Shown piece by piece: positions 30,275 through 40,527 of a DNA stretch of 64,000 nt; positions within the stretch are counted from its first letter, which is position 1; each line of letters starts with the position of its first letter. Both the position numbers and the translations under genes were made by a program. Origin of the DNA: Microvirga sp. (GTDB lineage Bacteria; Pseudomonadota; Alphaproteobacteria; Rhizobiales; Beijerinckiaceae); assembly GCA_029266525.1 (NCBI GenBank), contig JAQSWQ010000018.1, positions 87,714-151,713 on the forward strand. The letters run 5' to 3'. The notes beneath the pieces are model-generated. The model searched no databases, had not been told where the DNA came from, and saw nothing but the letters and a program-made list of their open reading frames with translations.

Positions 30275-33200
30275 TCACTCGGCCGGATGCGGCGCCTGCG
30301 CGTCCTTCGCCTCCTCGCGTGCGCGCATCCGGTCGAGGAGCTCCGCGGTATAGCTCGCGGGCCGCGTGTAGCCGCCGATCAACAGGTATAGCGAAGGCAC
30401 GACGAGGGTCGTCAGCACGGTGGAGAGCGCGACGCCGCCGACGATCACCCAGCCGATCGCGTTGCGCGCCTCCGCGCCGGCGCCCGTCGACCAGGCGAGC
30501 GGAAGCGCGCCGCCCATGGTGGCGATCGAGGTCATGAGGATCGGGCGCAAGCGCTGGACCGAGGATTGGAGCACCGCTTCGCGCGTCTTCAGTCCCCGAT
30601 CGCGCAGCTGATTCGCGAACTCGACGATTAGGATGCCGTTCTTGGTCATCAGCCCGATCAGCAGGATCATGCCGATCTGGCTGTAGATGTTGAGCGACTG
30701 GCCGGTCGTCCACAGCGCCAGCAATCCGCCGGTCACGGCGAGCGGCACGGTGAGCATCACGATGAGCGGGTTGATCCAGCTCTCGAACTGCCCGGCGAGG
30801 ACCAGGAACACGACGATCAGGGCGAGGCCGAAGGTCACGTAGATCGCCGAGGAGGCGTCCTTGAACTCCTTCGATTGGCCCATGTAGCCGATGCGTACCT
30901 CGGGCGGCAGCTCCTCTCGCGCGATCCGCTCCAGGGTATCGAGCCCGGCCCCGATCGATACCCCAGGGGCGAGCGAGCCTTGGATGGTGATCGACCGCAA
31001 GCGGTCGAAGCGATTGAGGTTCTGCGGCGCGGCGGTCTCGCGCAGCGAGACGAAGGCCGAGAGCGGCACGAGCTCGCCGCCGGCCGAGCGCACGAAGGTG
31101 TTGGAAAGGTCGCTGGCCGCCGCCCGGTCCTGCTCCCGGGCGCGCATGATGACGTAGTATTCCTCGCCCTTGTTGACGAAGCTCGAAATCTGCTTCTCGC
31201 CGAACATGAGCTCGAGCGTCTTGCCGATGTCCTCGACCTGGATGCCGAGGTCTGCGGCGCGGGCGCGGTCGATCGAGACGCGCAGGTCCGGCTGGTTCTC
31301 CTTGTAGTCGGAGTCGAGGTTCACGAAGAGCCCGGTCGGCTGCGCCTTCGCGAGCACCCGGTCGCGCCATTCGCGCAGGGTCTGGTAGTCGGGACCGCCA
31401 ATCACGAACTGGATCGGCTGGGCGAGCCCGCGCTGGCCGAGCGAGCCCGGGTTGATCGGGAAGGCGCGGGCGCCGGGGAAGTTCGAGACCTGGCCGAACA
31501 GCTGCTTGACGATGTCCTGCTGCTTGATGGCGCGCTCCTCCCACGGGACGAGCCGCAGGATGACCAGGCCCGCATTGACCGGCGAGGGGCGGATGAAGCC
31601 CGGCGCAACCTGGGACAGGGTCGAGGAGACGACGCCCTGCTGGCGCAGCGGCTCCATCGCCTTCTCGACCTCCTTCACGCGCTCGCGCGTATATTCGACG
31701 CTCGAGCCCTCCGGGGCGGAGATCGGGATGAGCACGTAGCCGCGGTCCTCGGTCGGGGCGAACTCCTTCGGCAGCGCCTGGAACAGCAAGACCGCGGCGA
31801 ACGACACGAGCGCCCCGAGCGCCAGGATGACGATCGGAATCTTCAACGCCTGGGAGAGCAGCCAGCGGTAGCCGTTGGTCATCCCGACGAACACCGGCTC
31901 GGTCCAGCGGTGAATTCGGCCGTGCGCCGGCACCATCAGCTTCGAGCACATCATCGGCGTGAGCGTGCGCGCCACGACGCCGGAGAAGAAGATCGATGCC
32001 GCCAGCATGATCGCGAATTCGCGGAACAGGCGGCCGGTGTTGCCGGTCATGAAGGCGAGCGGGACGAACACCGCCATCAGGGTCGCGGTCGTCGCGATCA
32101 CCGCGAAGCCGATCTCGCGTGCGCCGTCGAAGGAGGCGAGCAGCGGCGGCTGCCCATGCTCGATGCGGCGGTGGATGTTCTCGATCTCGACGATGGCGTC
32201 GTCCACGACGATGCCGATGGCGAGCACGATCGCAAGAAGCGTCAGCGTGTTGATGGAGGCGCCGAAGAAGGCGACCACCATGAAGGAGGCGATCACCGAG
32301 ACCGGGATCGCGACGAGCGCGACGATCGTCGAGCGCCAGTCGCGGAGGAACACCAGAATGACGAGGATGACGAGGCCGATGCCCTCGACCAGGGTCTTCA
32401 GCACGCCGTTGATCGAGGCGCGGATGAAGTTCGATTCGTCGTACATGATGTTGGTTTCGGTGCCGGGCGGCAGCGCCTGATCGAGCTTCTTCAGCTCGGC
32501 CCGCACGCCGTCGGCGACCGCGAGGGTGTTCGCGGTCGCCTGGCGCACGATGCCGAGGCCGATCGCGGTGATCCCGTCCTTGTAGAACTCGAACCGGTTG
32601 TCCTCCGGACCCACCTCCACCTTCGCCACCTCGCCCAAGCGGACGAGGTAGCCGTTGCGGTTCGATACGATGATCTGGCGGAACTCGTCGGGCGTCGCGA
32701 GCCGCGAGTCGGTCTTGACCGTCAGCTCGCGCTTGCTCGAGCTGATGAGGCCGCCCGGCAGCTCGACGTTCTGCTTCTTGATGGCGGTCTCGACGTCGAT
32801 GACGGTGAGGCCGCGCGCGGCGAGCGCCGTGCGATCGATCCACACCCGCATGGCGTAGCGCCGTTCGCCGCCGATATAGACGGTTGCGACGCCGTTCACC
32901 GTCGCGAGGCGGTCGACATAGACGCGCTTCATGAACTCGGTGAGCTCGAGCGCGTCGAGCGTCTTCGAGGTGACGCCGATCCACATGATCGCGGCGGCGT
33001 TGGCGTCGACCTTGCGCACCACGGGCAGATCGACGCCCTCGGGGAGGCGCGCCATGATCCGCGCGACGCGGTCGCGCACGTCGGCGGCGGCGGCGTCGGG
33101 GTCGCGCCCGACATGGAACTCGATCGTCACCGTCGAGCGCTCGTTCTGGCTCGCCGAGGTGATCTGACGGATGCCTTCGAGGCCGGCGACGGATCCCTCC

Positions 33201-33400
33201 ACGAGCTCGGTCACCCGGCTCTCGATCACCTCGTTCGCCGCGCCCTTGTAGACCGTGTTGACGGAGACGATCGGCGGGTCGACCTGCGGATACTCGCGGA
33301 CCGCGAGCTGCATGAGCGCGGCAAGCCCGCCGACCATCAGCAGGAGGCTGACGACGACCGAGAAGACCGGACGGCGGATGAAAAGGTCGGAGACTTGCAT
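30275..33400 (-). CDS. RND efflux pump inner-membrane subunit, HAE1 family
   Basis: 1041 residues, the size of AcrB/MexB-type proton-driven pumps. It starts MQVSDLFIRRPVFSVVVSLL, has the first large periplasmic loop with porter subdomains, the central block of helices with LAIGIVVDDAIVEIENIHRR (the RND signature with the proton-relay Asp pair), the second periplasmic loop, and the C-terminal helices. With the adaptor and an outer-membrane channel it should expel hydrophobic or toxic compounds. The adaptor gene is 10 bases upstream on the same strand. A TolC-like gene and a regulator are not in the window. Substrates are unknown. Confidence 0.95.
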   Translation of the reverse strand: MQVSDLFIRRPVFSVVVSLLLMVGGLAALMQLAVREYPQVDPPIVSVNTVYKGAANEVIESRVTELVEGSVAGLEGIRQITSASQNERSTVTIEFHVGRDPDAAAADVRDRVARIMARLPEGVDLPVVRKVDANAAAIMWIGVTSKTLDALELTEFMKRVYVDRLATVNGVATVYIGGERRYAMRVWIDRTALAARGLTVIDVETAIKKQNVELPGGLISSSKRELTVKTDSRLATPDEFRQIIVSNRNGYLVRLGEVAKVEVGPEDNRFEFYKDGITAIGLGIVRQATANTLAVADGVRAELKKLDQALPPGTETNIMYDESNFIRASINGVLKTLVEGIGLVILVILVFLRDWRSTIVALVAIPVSVIASFMVVAFFGASINTLTLLAIVLAIGIVVDDAIVEIENIHRRIEHGQPPLLASFDGAREIGFAVIATTATLMAVFVPLAFMTGNTGRLFREFAIMLAASIFFSGVVARTLTPMMCSKLMVPAHGRIHRWTEPVFVGMTNGYRWLLSQALKIPIVILALGALVSFAAVLLFQALPKEFAPTEDRGYVLIPISAPEGSSVEYTRERVKEVEKAMEPLRQQGVVSSTLSQVAPGFIRPSPVNAGLVILRLVPWEERAIKQQDIVKQLFGQVSNFPGARAFPINPGSLGQRGLAQPIQFVIGGPDYQTLREWRDRVLAKAQPTGLFVNLDSDYKENQPDLRVSIDRARAADLGIQVEDIGKTLELMFGEKQISSFVNKGEEYYVIMRAREQDRAAASDLSNTFVRSAGGELVPLSAFVSLRETAAPQNLNRFDRLRSITIQGSLAPGVSIGAGLDTLERIAREELPPEVRIGYMGQSKEFKDASSAIYVTFGLALIVVFLVLAGQFESWINPLIVMLTVPLAVTGGLLALWTTGQSLNIYSQIGMILLIGLMTKNGILIVEFANQLRDRGLKTREAVLQSSVQRLRPILMTSIATMGGALPLAWSTGAGAEARNAIGWVIVGGVALSTVLTTLVVPSLYLLIGGYTRPASYTAELLDRMRAREEAKDAQAPHPAE

Positions 33401-33410
33401 CGGGTTCTCG

Positions 33411-34682
33411 TCAGCTCCGCCGGCCGGCGACCGAAGGGGGGGCAGGTACGGCCTGTGCCGCGGGCGAGGGAGCGTTGCCGGAGGCCGGCGCCGCCGTCTG
33501 CTTCGGTGCGGCCTCGGCGGTCGGCGCGTCGGCGACCGGCTTCGGCTCGACGGTCAGGCCCGGCCGCACGCGCTGCACGCCGCGGATGATGATGGTCTCG
33601 CCGGGCTTCAGCCCTTCGACGATCTCCACCCGTCCCTCCTGGCGCTGGCCGATGCGCACCACCCGGCGCTCGACCACCCTGTCCTTCACCACGAAGACGA
33701 GGTGGCGCAGGCCCTCGCCGACGATCGCCTCCTCCGGAACGATGACGGCATCGGCCTTCACCTGCACCTGCAGAATGACCGACAGGAACATGCCCGCCTT
33801 CAGGGTCTCGTCCGGGTTGGGAATTTCGGCGGTCAGGCGGACCGTCCGCGTCAACGGATCGACCCGGGGATCGATCACCGTCACCTTGCCCTCGAAGGCA
33901 CGATCCCCAAACGCCGCCGAGCGGGCAAAGCCGGTCTGGCCGACCTTGAGCTGCGAGAGCAGGTTCTCCGGCACCGCAAAGTCGAAGCGCACGCGCGAAA
34001 GATCGTCGAGGGTGGTGATCCGCGTTCCCGGCGAGACATACGCTCCGAGCGAGACCGACCGCGTCCCGAGCCGTCCGTTGAAGGGCGCGCGGATGACGAG
34101 ATCCTCGAGGCGGGCCTCAGCCGCCCTGCGCCGGGCTTCCGCAGCCGTGATGGCGGTCTCGAGCGTCCGCATCTGCGCGGTGAGATCGTCGACCTGCGCT
34201 TCGGTGCCCGCGCCGGTGCGCCGCAGCGCCATCGCCCGGTCGAGGCGCGTGCGCACCTCGTTGCGCAGCGCCTCGGCACGGCGGATCTCCGCCACGGCCT
34301 GCTGGATGTCGGCGCGCCGCTCCTCGGCATCGAGCTCGACCAGGATGTCGCCGGCCTTGATCTTCTGGCCTTCCTCGAAGCTGATCTTCTGGACGATGCC
34401 GGAGACCTTGGCGGTGACGATGATCGACTCGTAGGCCCGGACCGTGCCGACCGCTTCGCGCGTCTCCACGATCCGCCCGGTCTTCACGGTGTCGACGTCG
34501 ACGACGGGCGGCGGCGCCTGCCGCGCGGCGGTCGCAGCGGCGTTCTGGGCGCCGGTGAGCTTGGCTGCGTAGTCGCCGAGGATCGGAACGTTCCGCAGGG
34601 TTCCGTCCTTATAGGCGACCCAGCCGCCATAGCCGGCTGCTCCGAGCACGGCGATAACGGCGAGCTGTCCGTACCAGCGCAT
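33411..34682 (-). CDS. RND efflux periplasmic adaptor subunit (MFP)
   Basis: 423 residues. An N-terminal membrane anchor (LAVIAVLGAAGYGGWVAY) is followed by a beta-barrel/lipoyl region (SGIVQKISFEEGQKIKAGDI), a helical hairpin (~residues 120-190), the matching lipoyl half (IRAPFNGRLGTRSVSLGAYV) and a Pro/Ala-rich tail. It bridges the inner-membrane pump and the outer-membrane channel. It is the first gene of the adaptor-pump operon. The gap to serC holds an AT-rich stretch that may carry its promoter. Confidence 0.94.
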   Translation of the reverse strand: MRWYGQLAVIAVLGAAGYGGWVAYKDGTLRNVPILGDYAAKLTGAQNAAATAARQAPPPVVDVDTVKTGRIVETREAVGTVRAYESIIVTAKVSGIVQKISFEEGQKIKAGDILVELDAEERRADIQQAVAEIRRAEALRNEVRTRLDRAMALRRTGAGTEAQVDDLTAQMRTLETAITAAEARRRAAEARLEDLVIRAPFNGRLGTRSVSLGAYVSPGTRITTLDDLSRVRFDFAVPENLLSQLKVGQTGFARSAAFGDRAFEGKVTVIDPRVDPLTRTVRLTAEIPNPDETLKAGMFLSVILQVQVKADAVIVPEEAIVGEGLRHLVFVVKDRVVERRVVRIGQRQEGRVEIVEGLKPGETIIIRGVQRVRPGLTVEPKPVADAPTAEAAPKQTAAPASGNAPSPAAQAVPAPPSVAGRRS

Positions 34683-34722
34683 GCCCGCGGCCCTTCGATC
34701 TGTTCTGATGAGAAAGTTCCTG

Positions 34723-34747
34723 GCCTATATAATACGATATTTTAAGG
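34723..34747. promoter_or_regulatory. AT-rich promoter/operator region before the efflux operon
   Basis: A 20-base island (TATATAATACGATATTTTAA) stands out from GC-rich flanks, 41-65 bases upstream of the adaptor gene. AATA-cga-TATT inside it is a short inverted repeat, so it could be a regulator site or a -10 region. No matching -35 was found. Confidence 0.35.
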
Positions 34748-34815
34748 GCGGCGACCCGGGCCGAGGTTACAATTTCGTCAGGTTTGGTGAGCGTGGACGG
34801 CTCGCCCCGGTTGCC

Positions 34816-34844
34816 TTGACCGTCAGCCACCTTTCCCACATAAC
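34816..34844 (+). promoter_or_regulatory. Probable serC promoter
   Basis: TTGACC (34816-34821), 17 bases, CATAAC (34839-34844). Transcription would begin near 34850, leaving a leader of about 50 bases that holds the hairpin described in the next feature. Confidence 0.6.
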
Positions 34845-34848
34845 CGTC

Positions 34849-34880
34849 GGCGGGACACCCCTCCCCACCGAGGGGCGCCC
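34849..34880 (+). ncRNA. Candidate serC leader RNA motif
   Basis: CCCCTC (34858-34863) pairs with GAGGGG (34870-34875), and flanking CGGG/CCC can extend it. It lies in the short serC 5' leader, just before GGAAGG. A conserved cis-RNA called the serC motif has been described upstream of serC in alphaproteobacteria; position and size fit. I could not compare it with the published consensus. Confidence 0.45.
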
Positions 34881-34900
34881 ATCTGGAAGGATGGACCGAT

Positions 34901-36073
<1,173 letters not shown>

Positions 36074-36080
36074 CCGCGCC

Positions 36081-36182
36081 GTCATCCTCGGGCCGCGCAG
36101 CGGACCCGAGGACCTCGTGATGACCAAGCGCCCCAATCCCCTGAGGTCCTCGGCTCTTTGTTGCGCTCCGGCCGAGGATGAC
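36081..36182. repeat. Inverted pair of family B-like repeats between serC and serA
   Basis: The ends GTCATCCTCGG and CCGAGGATGAC are perfect inverted copies. The internal GACCCGAGGACCTC and GAGGTCCTCGGCTC also pair. The pair starts eight bases after the serC stop. Confidence 0.75.
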
Positions 36183-36204
36183 GCCCTTCATCGACAGGTG
36201 CCCC

Positions 36205-37797
36205 ATGCCCCAGCCCCGCGTCCTCATCTCCGACGCCCTCTCGAAAGCCGCCGTGCAGATCTTCAAGGAACGCGGCGTCGAGGTCGACTTCAAGCCCGAG
36301 CTCGGCAAGGACAAGGACAAGCTCGCCGCGGCGATCGGCGACTACGACGGCCTCGCCATCCGCTCGGCCACCAAGGTCACGGCGAAGATCCTCGAGAATG
36401 CCAAGAACCTGCGCGTGATCGGCCGCGCCGGCATCGGCGTCGACAATGTCGACATCCCGGCCGCGACCGCGAAGGGCGTGATCGTCATGAACACGCCGTT
36501 CGGCAATTCGATCACCACCGCCGAGCACGCGATCGCCATGATGTTCGCGCTCGCCCGCCAGATCCCCCAGGCCGACGCCTCCACGCAAGCCGGCAAATGG
36601 GAGAAGAACCGCTTCATGGGCGTCGAGCTCACCGGCAAGACGCTCGGCGTGATCGGCTGCGGCAACATCGGCTCGATCGTCGCCGCCCGCGGCATCGGCC
36701 TGCACATGAAGGTGATCGCCTTCGATCCCTTCCTGTCGCCGGAGCGCGCGCTCGAGCTCGGCGTCGAGAAGGTCGAGCTCGACGACCTCCTGCGCCGCGC
36801 CGACGTCATCACGCTGCACACGCCGCTCACCGAGCGCACGAAGAACATCCTCTCGGCGGAAAACATCGCCAAGACCAGACGAGGCGTGCGCATCGTCAAC
36901 TGCGCCCGCGGCGGCCTCGTCGACGAGGCTGCGCTGCGCCATGCGCTCGACGAAGGGCATGTGGCGGGCGCCGCCTTCGACGTCTTCACGGCCGAGCCCG
37001 CGACCGAGAACCCGCTCTTCGGCCATCCGAACGTCGTCTGCACGCCCCATCTCGGCGCGGCCACCACGGAGGCGCAGGAGAACGTTGCGCTCCAGATCGC
37101 CGAGCAGATGTCGGACTATCTCCTGCAGGGCGCGATCCAGAACGCCGTCAACTTTCCCTCGATCACGGCCGAGGAGGCGCCGCGCCTGCGGCCCTTCGTG
37201 GCGCTCGCGGAGCGGCTCGGCTCCTTCCTCGGCCAGCTCACCGAGGCGCCGATCAAGGGCCTGCGCATCGAGTACGAGGGCGCGGTCGCGCAGATGAACA
37301 CCCGGGCGCTCACCTCGGCCGCCGTCACAGGGGCGCTTCGGCCCTTCCTCCAGGACATCAACATGGTATCGGCGCCGGTGGTCGCGCGCGAGCGCGGCAT
37401 CGTGGTCGAGGAGGTGAAGCGCGAGAACGCGGCGCGCGACTACGAGAGCTTCGTGCGCGTGACCGTCGAGGCCGAGGACATGCCGCGCCATGCCGGCGGG
37501 ACGGTGTTCCAGGACGGCAAGCCGCGCGTCACCGAGATCCGCCACATCGCGGTCGAGGCCGAGTTCGCGCCGAACATGATCTACGTGCGCAACGCCGACA
37601 AGCCGGGCTTCATCGGCGCCTTCGGCTCGCTCCTCGGCCAGGCCGGCGTGAATATCGCCACCTTCAGCCTCGGGCGCGACAAGCCCGGCGGCGACGCGAT
37701 CTGCTTCGTTGCGGTCGACGAGCCGGTCTCGCCCGAGCTCCTGCAGGCGATCGAGGCGATCCCGCAGGTCAAGCGCGCCCGGGCGGTGCGGTTCTAA
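36205..37797 (+). CDS. serA: D-3-phosphoglycerate dehydrogenase
   Basis: 530 residues, the long SerA form. The substrate domain contains RAGIGVDNVDIPAA, and the NAD-binding motif GVIGCGNIGSIVA follows. The catalytic region has NCARGGLVDE and His in CTPHLGAATTEAQ. An intervening domain and a C-terminal ACT domain (VRNADKPGFIGAFGSLLGQ) complete it and may allow serine feedback inhibition. It catalyses the first committed step of serine synthesis. The start at MPQPRVLISDALS is used; nine upstream codons lie in the gap sequence. Confidence 0.96.
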   Translation: MPQPRVLISDALSKAAVQIFKERGVEVDFKPELGKDKDKLAAAIGDYDGLAIRSATKVTAKILENAKNLRVIGRAGIGVDNVDIPAATAKGVIVMNTPFGNSITTAEHAIAMMFALARQIPQADASTQAGKWEKNRFMGVELTGKTLGVIGCGNIGSIVAARGIGLHMKVIAFDPFLSPERALELGVEKVELDDLLRRADVITLHTPLTERTKNILSAENIAKTRRGVRIVNCARGGLVDEAALRHALDEGHVAGAAFDVFTAEPATENPLFGHPNVVCTPHLGAATTEAQENVALQIAEQMSDYLLQGAIQNAVNFPSITAEEAPRLRPFVALAERLGSFLGQLTEAPIKGLRIEYEGAVAQMNTRALTSAAVTGALRPFLQDINMVSAPVVARERGIVVEEVKRENAARDYESFVRVTVEAEDMPRHAGGTVFQDGKPRVTEIRHIAVEAEFAPNMIYVRNADKPGFIGAFGSLLGQAGVNIATFSLGRDKPGGDAICFVAVDEPVSPELLQAIEAIPQVKRARAVRF

Positions 37798-37802
37798 CCG
37801 CG

Positions 37803-37944
37803 GTCATTCCGGGGCTCCGCGAAGCGGAGAGCCCGGAACCCTAAACACGAACGGTGCCGAGCGCGCACGACCGCTTCAGCCTGATGGGAAAAGCTCGGTG
37901 TTTATGGGTTCCGGGCTCTCGCCTCCGGCGAGCCCCGGAATGAC
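37803..37944. repeat. Inverted pair of family B repeats after serA
   Basis: Left unit: GTCATTCCGGGGCTCCGC-gaa-GCGGAGAGCCCGGAACCC. The right unit is its inverted copy, GGGTTCCGGGCTC to GAGCCCCGGAATGAC. The spacer is about 65 bases. The architecture is the same as at 40474-40871, where a nuclease gene sits in the middle. Confidence 0.85.
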
Positions 37945-37991
37945 AAGCATTGAGGCTGAGCTATAAAGGCCGCGGGTCGCGCATTCCGCTG

Positions 37992-38732
37992 ATGCTCATC
38001 GCGCTCCTGACCGACATTCACGGCAACCGGGAGGCTTTCGAGGCCTGCCTGCATGACGCCCGGCGCATGCGCGCCGACCGCTTCGTGTTCCTCGGCGATT
38101 ACGTCGGCTACGGCGCCGATCCCGGCTTCGTCGTCGATGCGGTAGCCGGCATGGTCGAGGAGGGGGCGGTGGCGCTCCTCGGCAACCACGACGAGGCGGT
38201 CTTCAGGCCGAGCGAGCGCATGAACCCCTTGGCAACTGCCGCCATCGACTGGACGCGCGGGCGGCTTGACGCGGCGCAATGCGCCTTCCTGCGCGAACGG
38301 CCCTTGCTCGCCGAGGAGGGGGAGCGCCTGTTCGTGCACGCCAACGCCTATGATCCGGCCGGCTGGGACTACATGACCGACCGCATGCAGGCGGCGCAGA
38401 GCATGACCGCGACGCAATGCCGAACGACCTTCTGCGGCCATGTGCATGTGCCGGCCGTTTTCCACATGGCGGCCGGCGCTCGTCCGGCCGAGTTCACGCC
38501 GGTGCCGGGGACCGGCATCCCGCTCCCGCCGCCGCGGCGCTGGCTCGCGGTCATCGGCGCAGTCGGCCAGCCGCGGGACGGAGACCCTGCCGCCTGCTAT
38601 GCGCTCCTGCACGCGGAAGAGAGCACGCTGACCTACATCCGCGTAGCCTACGACATCGACGCGGCGGCGCGGAAGATCGTGCGGGCCGGGCTGCCGCCCC
38701 GGCTCGCCGCCCGCCTGTACCGGGGCCATTGA
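37992..38732 (+). CDS. Metallophosphoesterase family protein
   Basis: 246 residues of the calcineurin-like fold. All four metal-site blocks are present: DIHGN (residue ~8), FLGDYVGYG, LLGNHDEAV and CGHVHVPAVF. The layout is closest to the YfcE/diadenosine-tetraphosphatase-like group of small phosphodiesterases. The substrate is unknown. The start at MLIALLTDIHGN is standard for the fold; the 14 codons upstream have no family character. It lies between two repeat pairs. Confidence 0.88.
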   Translation: MLIALLTDIHGNREAFEACLHDARRMRADRFVFLGDYVGYGADPGFVVDAVAGMVEEGAVALLGNHDEAVFRPSERMNPLATAAIDWTRGRLDAAQCAFLRERPLLAEEGERLFVHANAYDPAGWDYMTDRMQAAQSMTATQCRTTFCGHVHVPAVFHMAAGARPAEFTPVPGTGIPLPPPRRWLAVIGAVGQPRDGDPAACYALLHAEESTLTYIRVAYDIDAAARKIVRAGLPPRLAARLYRGH

Positions 38733-38762
38733 TGCAGCGGCACGAGGGCGGGGGGAACACCA

Positions 38763-38884
38763 CCTCTCCCGGCGCGAGAGGTCGAGACGGCGAAGCCGTC
38801 CGGGTGAGGGGTTACGCTCTCATCGTTTAGACCCTAACCCCTCACCCGCTCGCTTCGCTAGTCGGCCTCTCCCGCCGGGAGAGG
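38763..38884. repeat. Inverted pair of family A repeats
   Basis: Left unit: CCTCTCCCGG-cgcg-AGAGG, then ACGGC-gaa-GCCGT, then GGGTGAGGGG. The right unit is inverted, from CCCCTCACCC to GGGAGAGG. It lies between the convergent phosphoesterase and ABC ATPase genes and may act as a terminator. Confidence 0.8.
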
Positions 38885-38899
38885 CGGCGCGCCGCCCCC

Positions 38900-39724
38900 T
38901 CAATGCGCCGCCGCGGCGAGCACCGCCTCTGCCCGGATCTCCTCCGTCAAACGCGCCTTGAGCTCGGAGAACTGCGGGCTCGTCTTCATGCGGTAGTCGC
39001 GCGGATGCGGGAGGTCGACCGGCACCTCGGCCTTGATCCGTCCCGGGCGCGCCGTCATGACCACGACACGCGAGGCGAGGAAGATCGCCTCCTCGATGTC
39101 GTGCGTGACGAAGAGCACGGTCTTGCGCTCGCGCTCCCAGATGCCGAGGAGCAGCTCCTGCATGAGCCCGCGCGTCTGGTTATCGAGGGCGCCGAAAGGC
39201 TCGTCGAGGAGGAGGATCTCGGGGTCGTTGGCGAGCGCGCGGGCGATGGCGGTGCGCTGCTGCATGCCGCCTGAAAGCTGCTTCGGGTAGTGGTTCTCGA
39301 AGCCGCGCAACCCGACCTTCTCGACATAGGCTGCGATGATCTCGCGGCGCTGCGCCGCCGGCACGCCCTTCTCGCGCAGGCCGAAGGCGATGTTGTCGGT
39401 GACGGTGAGCCAGGGAAACAGCGTGTAGGATTGGAAGACCATGCCGCGGTCGGGCCCGGGGCGCGTCACCGGGCGGCCGTCGAGCAGCACACGCCCGGCG
39501 CTCGGCCGGTCGAGGCCGGCGACGATGCGCAGAAGCGTCGACTTCCCGCAGCCGGACGGTCCGAGGATGGTGATGAAATCGTTCTCTGCGACCGCGAGCC
39601 GGACCGGTTCGACGGCGCGCGTCGGCGCGCCGCCGCGCACGCCGGAAAAGACCCGCGACACGCCGTCGATGACGAGCTTCTCGCCTAGGCCAGCCGCCAC
39701 GGGAAGAGCCGCTGGTTGAGCCAT
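38900..39724 (-). CDS. ABC transporter ATP-binding protein, NitT/TauT type
   Basis: 274 residues. Walker A is GPSGCGKST, the Q-loop VFQSYTLFPWLTV, the signature LSGGMQQRTAIARAL, Walker B EILLLDEPFGALD, and the H-loop VTHDIEEAI. This fits the SsuB/TauB/NrtD group. The ATG at 39724 overlaps the permease gene by 40 bases; internal starts would cut into the first strand. It ends the permease/ATPase half of the operon. The substrate (sulfonate, nitrate, pyrimidine precursor or other) cannot be read. Confidence 0.92.
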   Translation of the reverse strand: MAQPAALPVAAGLGEKLVIDGVSRVFSGVRGGAPTRAVEPVRLAVAENDFITILGPSGCGKSTLLRIVAGLDRPSAGRVLLDGRPVTRPGPDRGMVFQSYTLFPWLTVTDNIAFGLREKGVPAAQRREIIAAYVEKVGLRGFENHYPKQLSGGMQQRTAIARALANDPEILLLDEPFGALDNQTRGLMQELLLGIWERERKTVLFVTHDIEEAIFLASRVVVMTARPGRIKAEVPVDLPHPRDYRMKTSPQFSELKARLTEEIRAEAVLAAAAH

Positions 39725-40461
39725 TTGAACAGGAAATCGGAGATAAGCCCGATGAGGCCGATCACGATGATGCCGAAGATGATCTGGCCCGTGGCGAGAA
39801 GCGCCTGGCTCTCGATGATCATGTGGCCGATGCCGGATGAGGATCCGATGAACTCGGCGACGATGACGTAGGTCCAGGCCCAGCCAAGCACGAGCCGGAG
39901 GGTCTCGGCGATCTCCGGTGCGTTCGCCGGCACCAGCACGCGGCGCACGACGCCCTGCGGCGAAGCGCCGAGCGTATAGGCGGCCTCGACGAGGTCGCGT
40001 CTCGTCTGCCCGACCGCGACCGCGACCATCAGCACGATCTGGAACACGGAGCCGATGAAGATCACGAGGAGCTTCTGCGTCTCGCCGATTCCCGCCCACA
40101 GGATGAGGAGCGGCACGAAAGCCGAAGCCGGCAGATAGCGCGCGAACGAGACGAAGGGCTCGAAGAAGGCTTCGACCGGCTTGTAGGCGCCCATCAGGAT
40201 GCCGAGCGGCACCGCCACGATCGCGGCCAGGATGAAGCCGCCGACCACGCGCCAGATCGTCATTGCGATGTCGTAGGCGAAGCCGAAGCGGGTCAGAAGC
40301 TCCCAGCCGTCCTTCAGCATGGTGATCGGATCGGCGAGGAAGGTCTTGGAGACATAACCCCCGAGCGTCGCATAGGCCCAGGCGGCGACAAAGAGCACGA
40401 AGAAGGAAATGCCGAGCGTGACCTTCGCGGTCTGGCCGACGGGCTCGAGAGGGCGAGGCAT
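39685..40461 (-). CDS. ABC transporter permease, NitT/TauT type
   Basis: 258 residues with about six membrane helices. The cytoplasmic coupling (EAA) loop is visible as VEAAYTLGASPQGVVRRVLVP. The family stretch FARYLPASAFVPLLILWAG is typical of SsuC/TauC-type permeases. It overlaps the ATPase gene. The gene for the binding protein should be directly upstream but is separated by a GIY-YIG gene within inverted repeats, 12 bases before this start. Confidence 0.93.
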   Translation of the reverse strand: MPRPLEPVGQTAKVTLGISFFVLFVAAWAYATLGGYVSKTFLADPITMLKDGWELLTRFGFAYDIAMTIWRVVGGFILAAIVAVPLGILMGAYKPVEAFFEPFVSFARYLPASAFVPLLILWAGIGETQKLLVIFIGSVFQIVLMVAVAVGQTRRDLVEAAYTLGASPQGVVRRVLVPANAPEIAETLRLVLGWAWTYVIVAEFIGSSSGIGHMIIESQALLATGQIIFGIIVIGLIGLISDFLFKWLNQRLFPWRLA

Positions 40462-40473
40462 CGGGGTGCTACA

Positions 40474-40520
40474 CTGTCATTCCGGGGCGGCGCGCAGCGC
40501 CGAGCCCGGAACCCATAGAC
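40474..40520. repeat. Left inverted repeat of the GIY-YIG element
   Basis: Family B unit. CTGTCATTCCGGGGC (40474-40488) is a perfect inverted copy of 40857-40871, and GAGCCCGGAACCCATA (40502-40517) of 40832-40847. It lies 12 bases from the permease start. Confidence 0.88.
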
Positions 40521-40527
40521 ATCGCTC

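Noticed and set aside
30875..33589. A 904-codon open frame on the plus strand opposite the RND pump gene
   Set aside because: It is antisense to a full-length, well-conserved pump gene. The translation is Arg/Asp/His-rich with no family motifs. Long antisense frames are common in GC-rich DNA.
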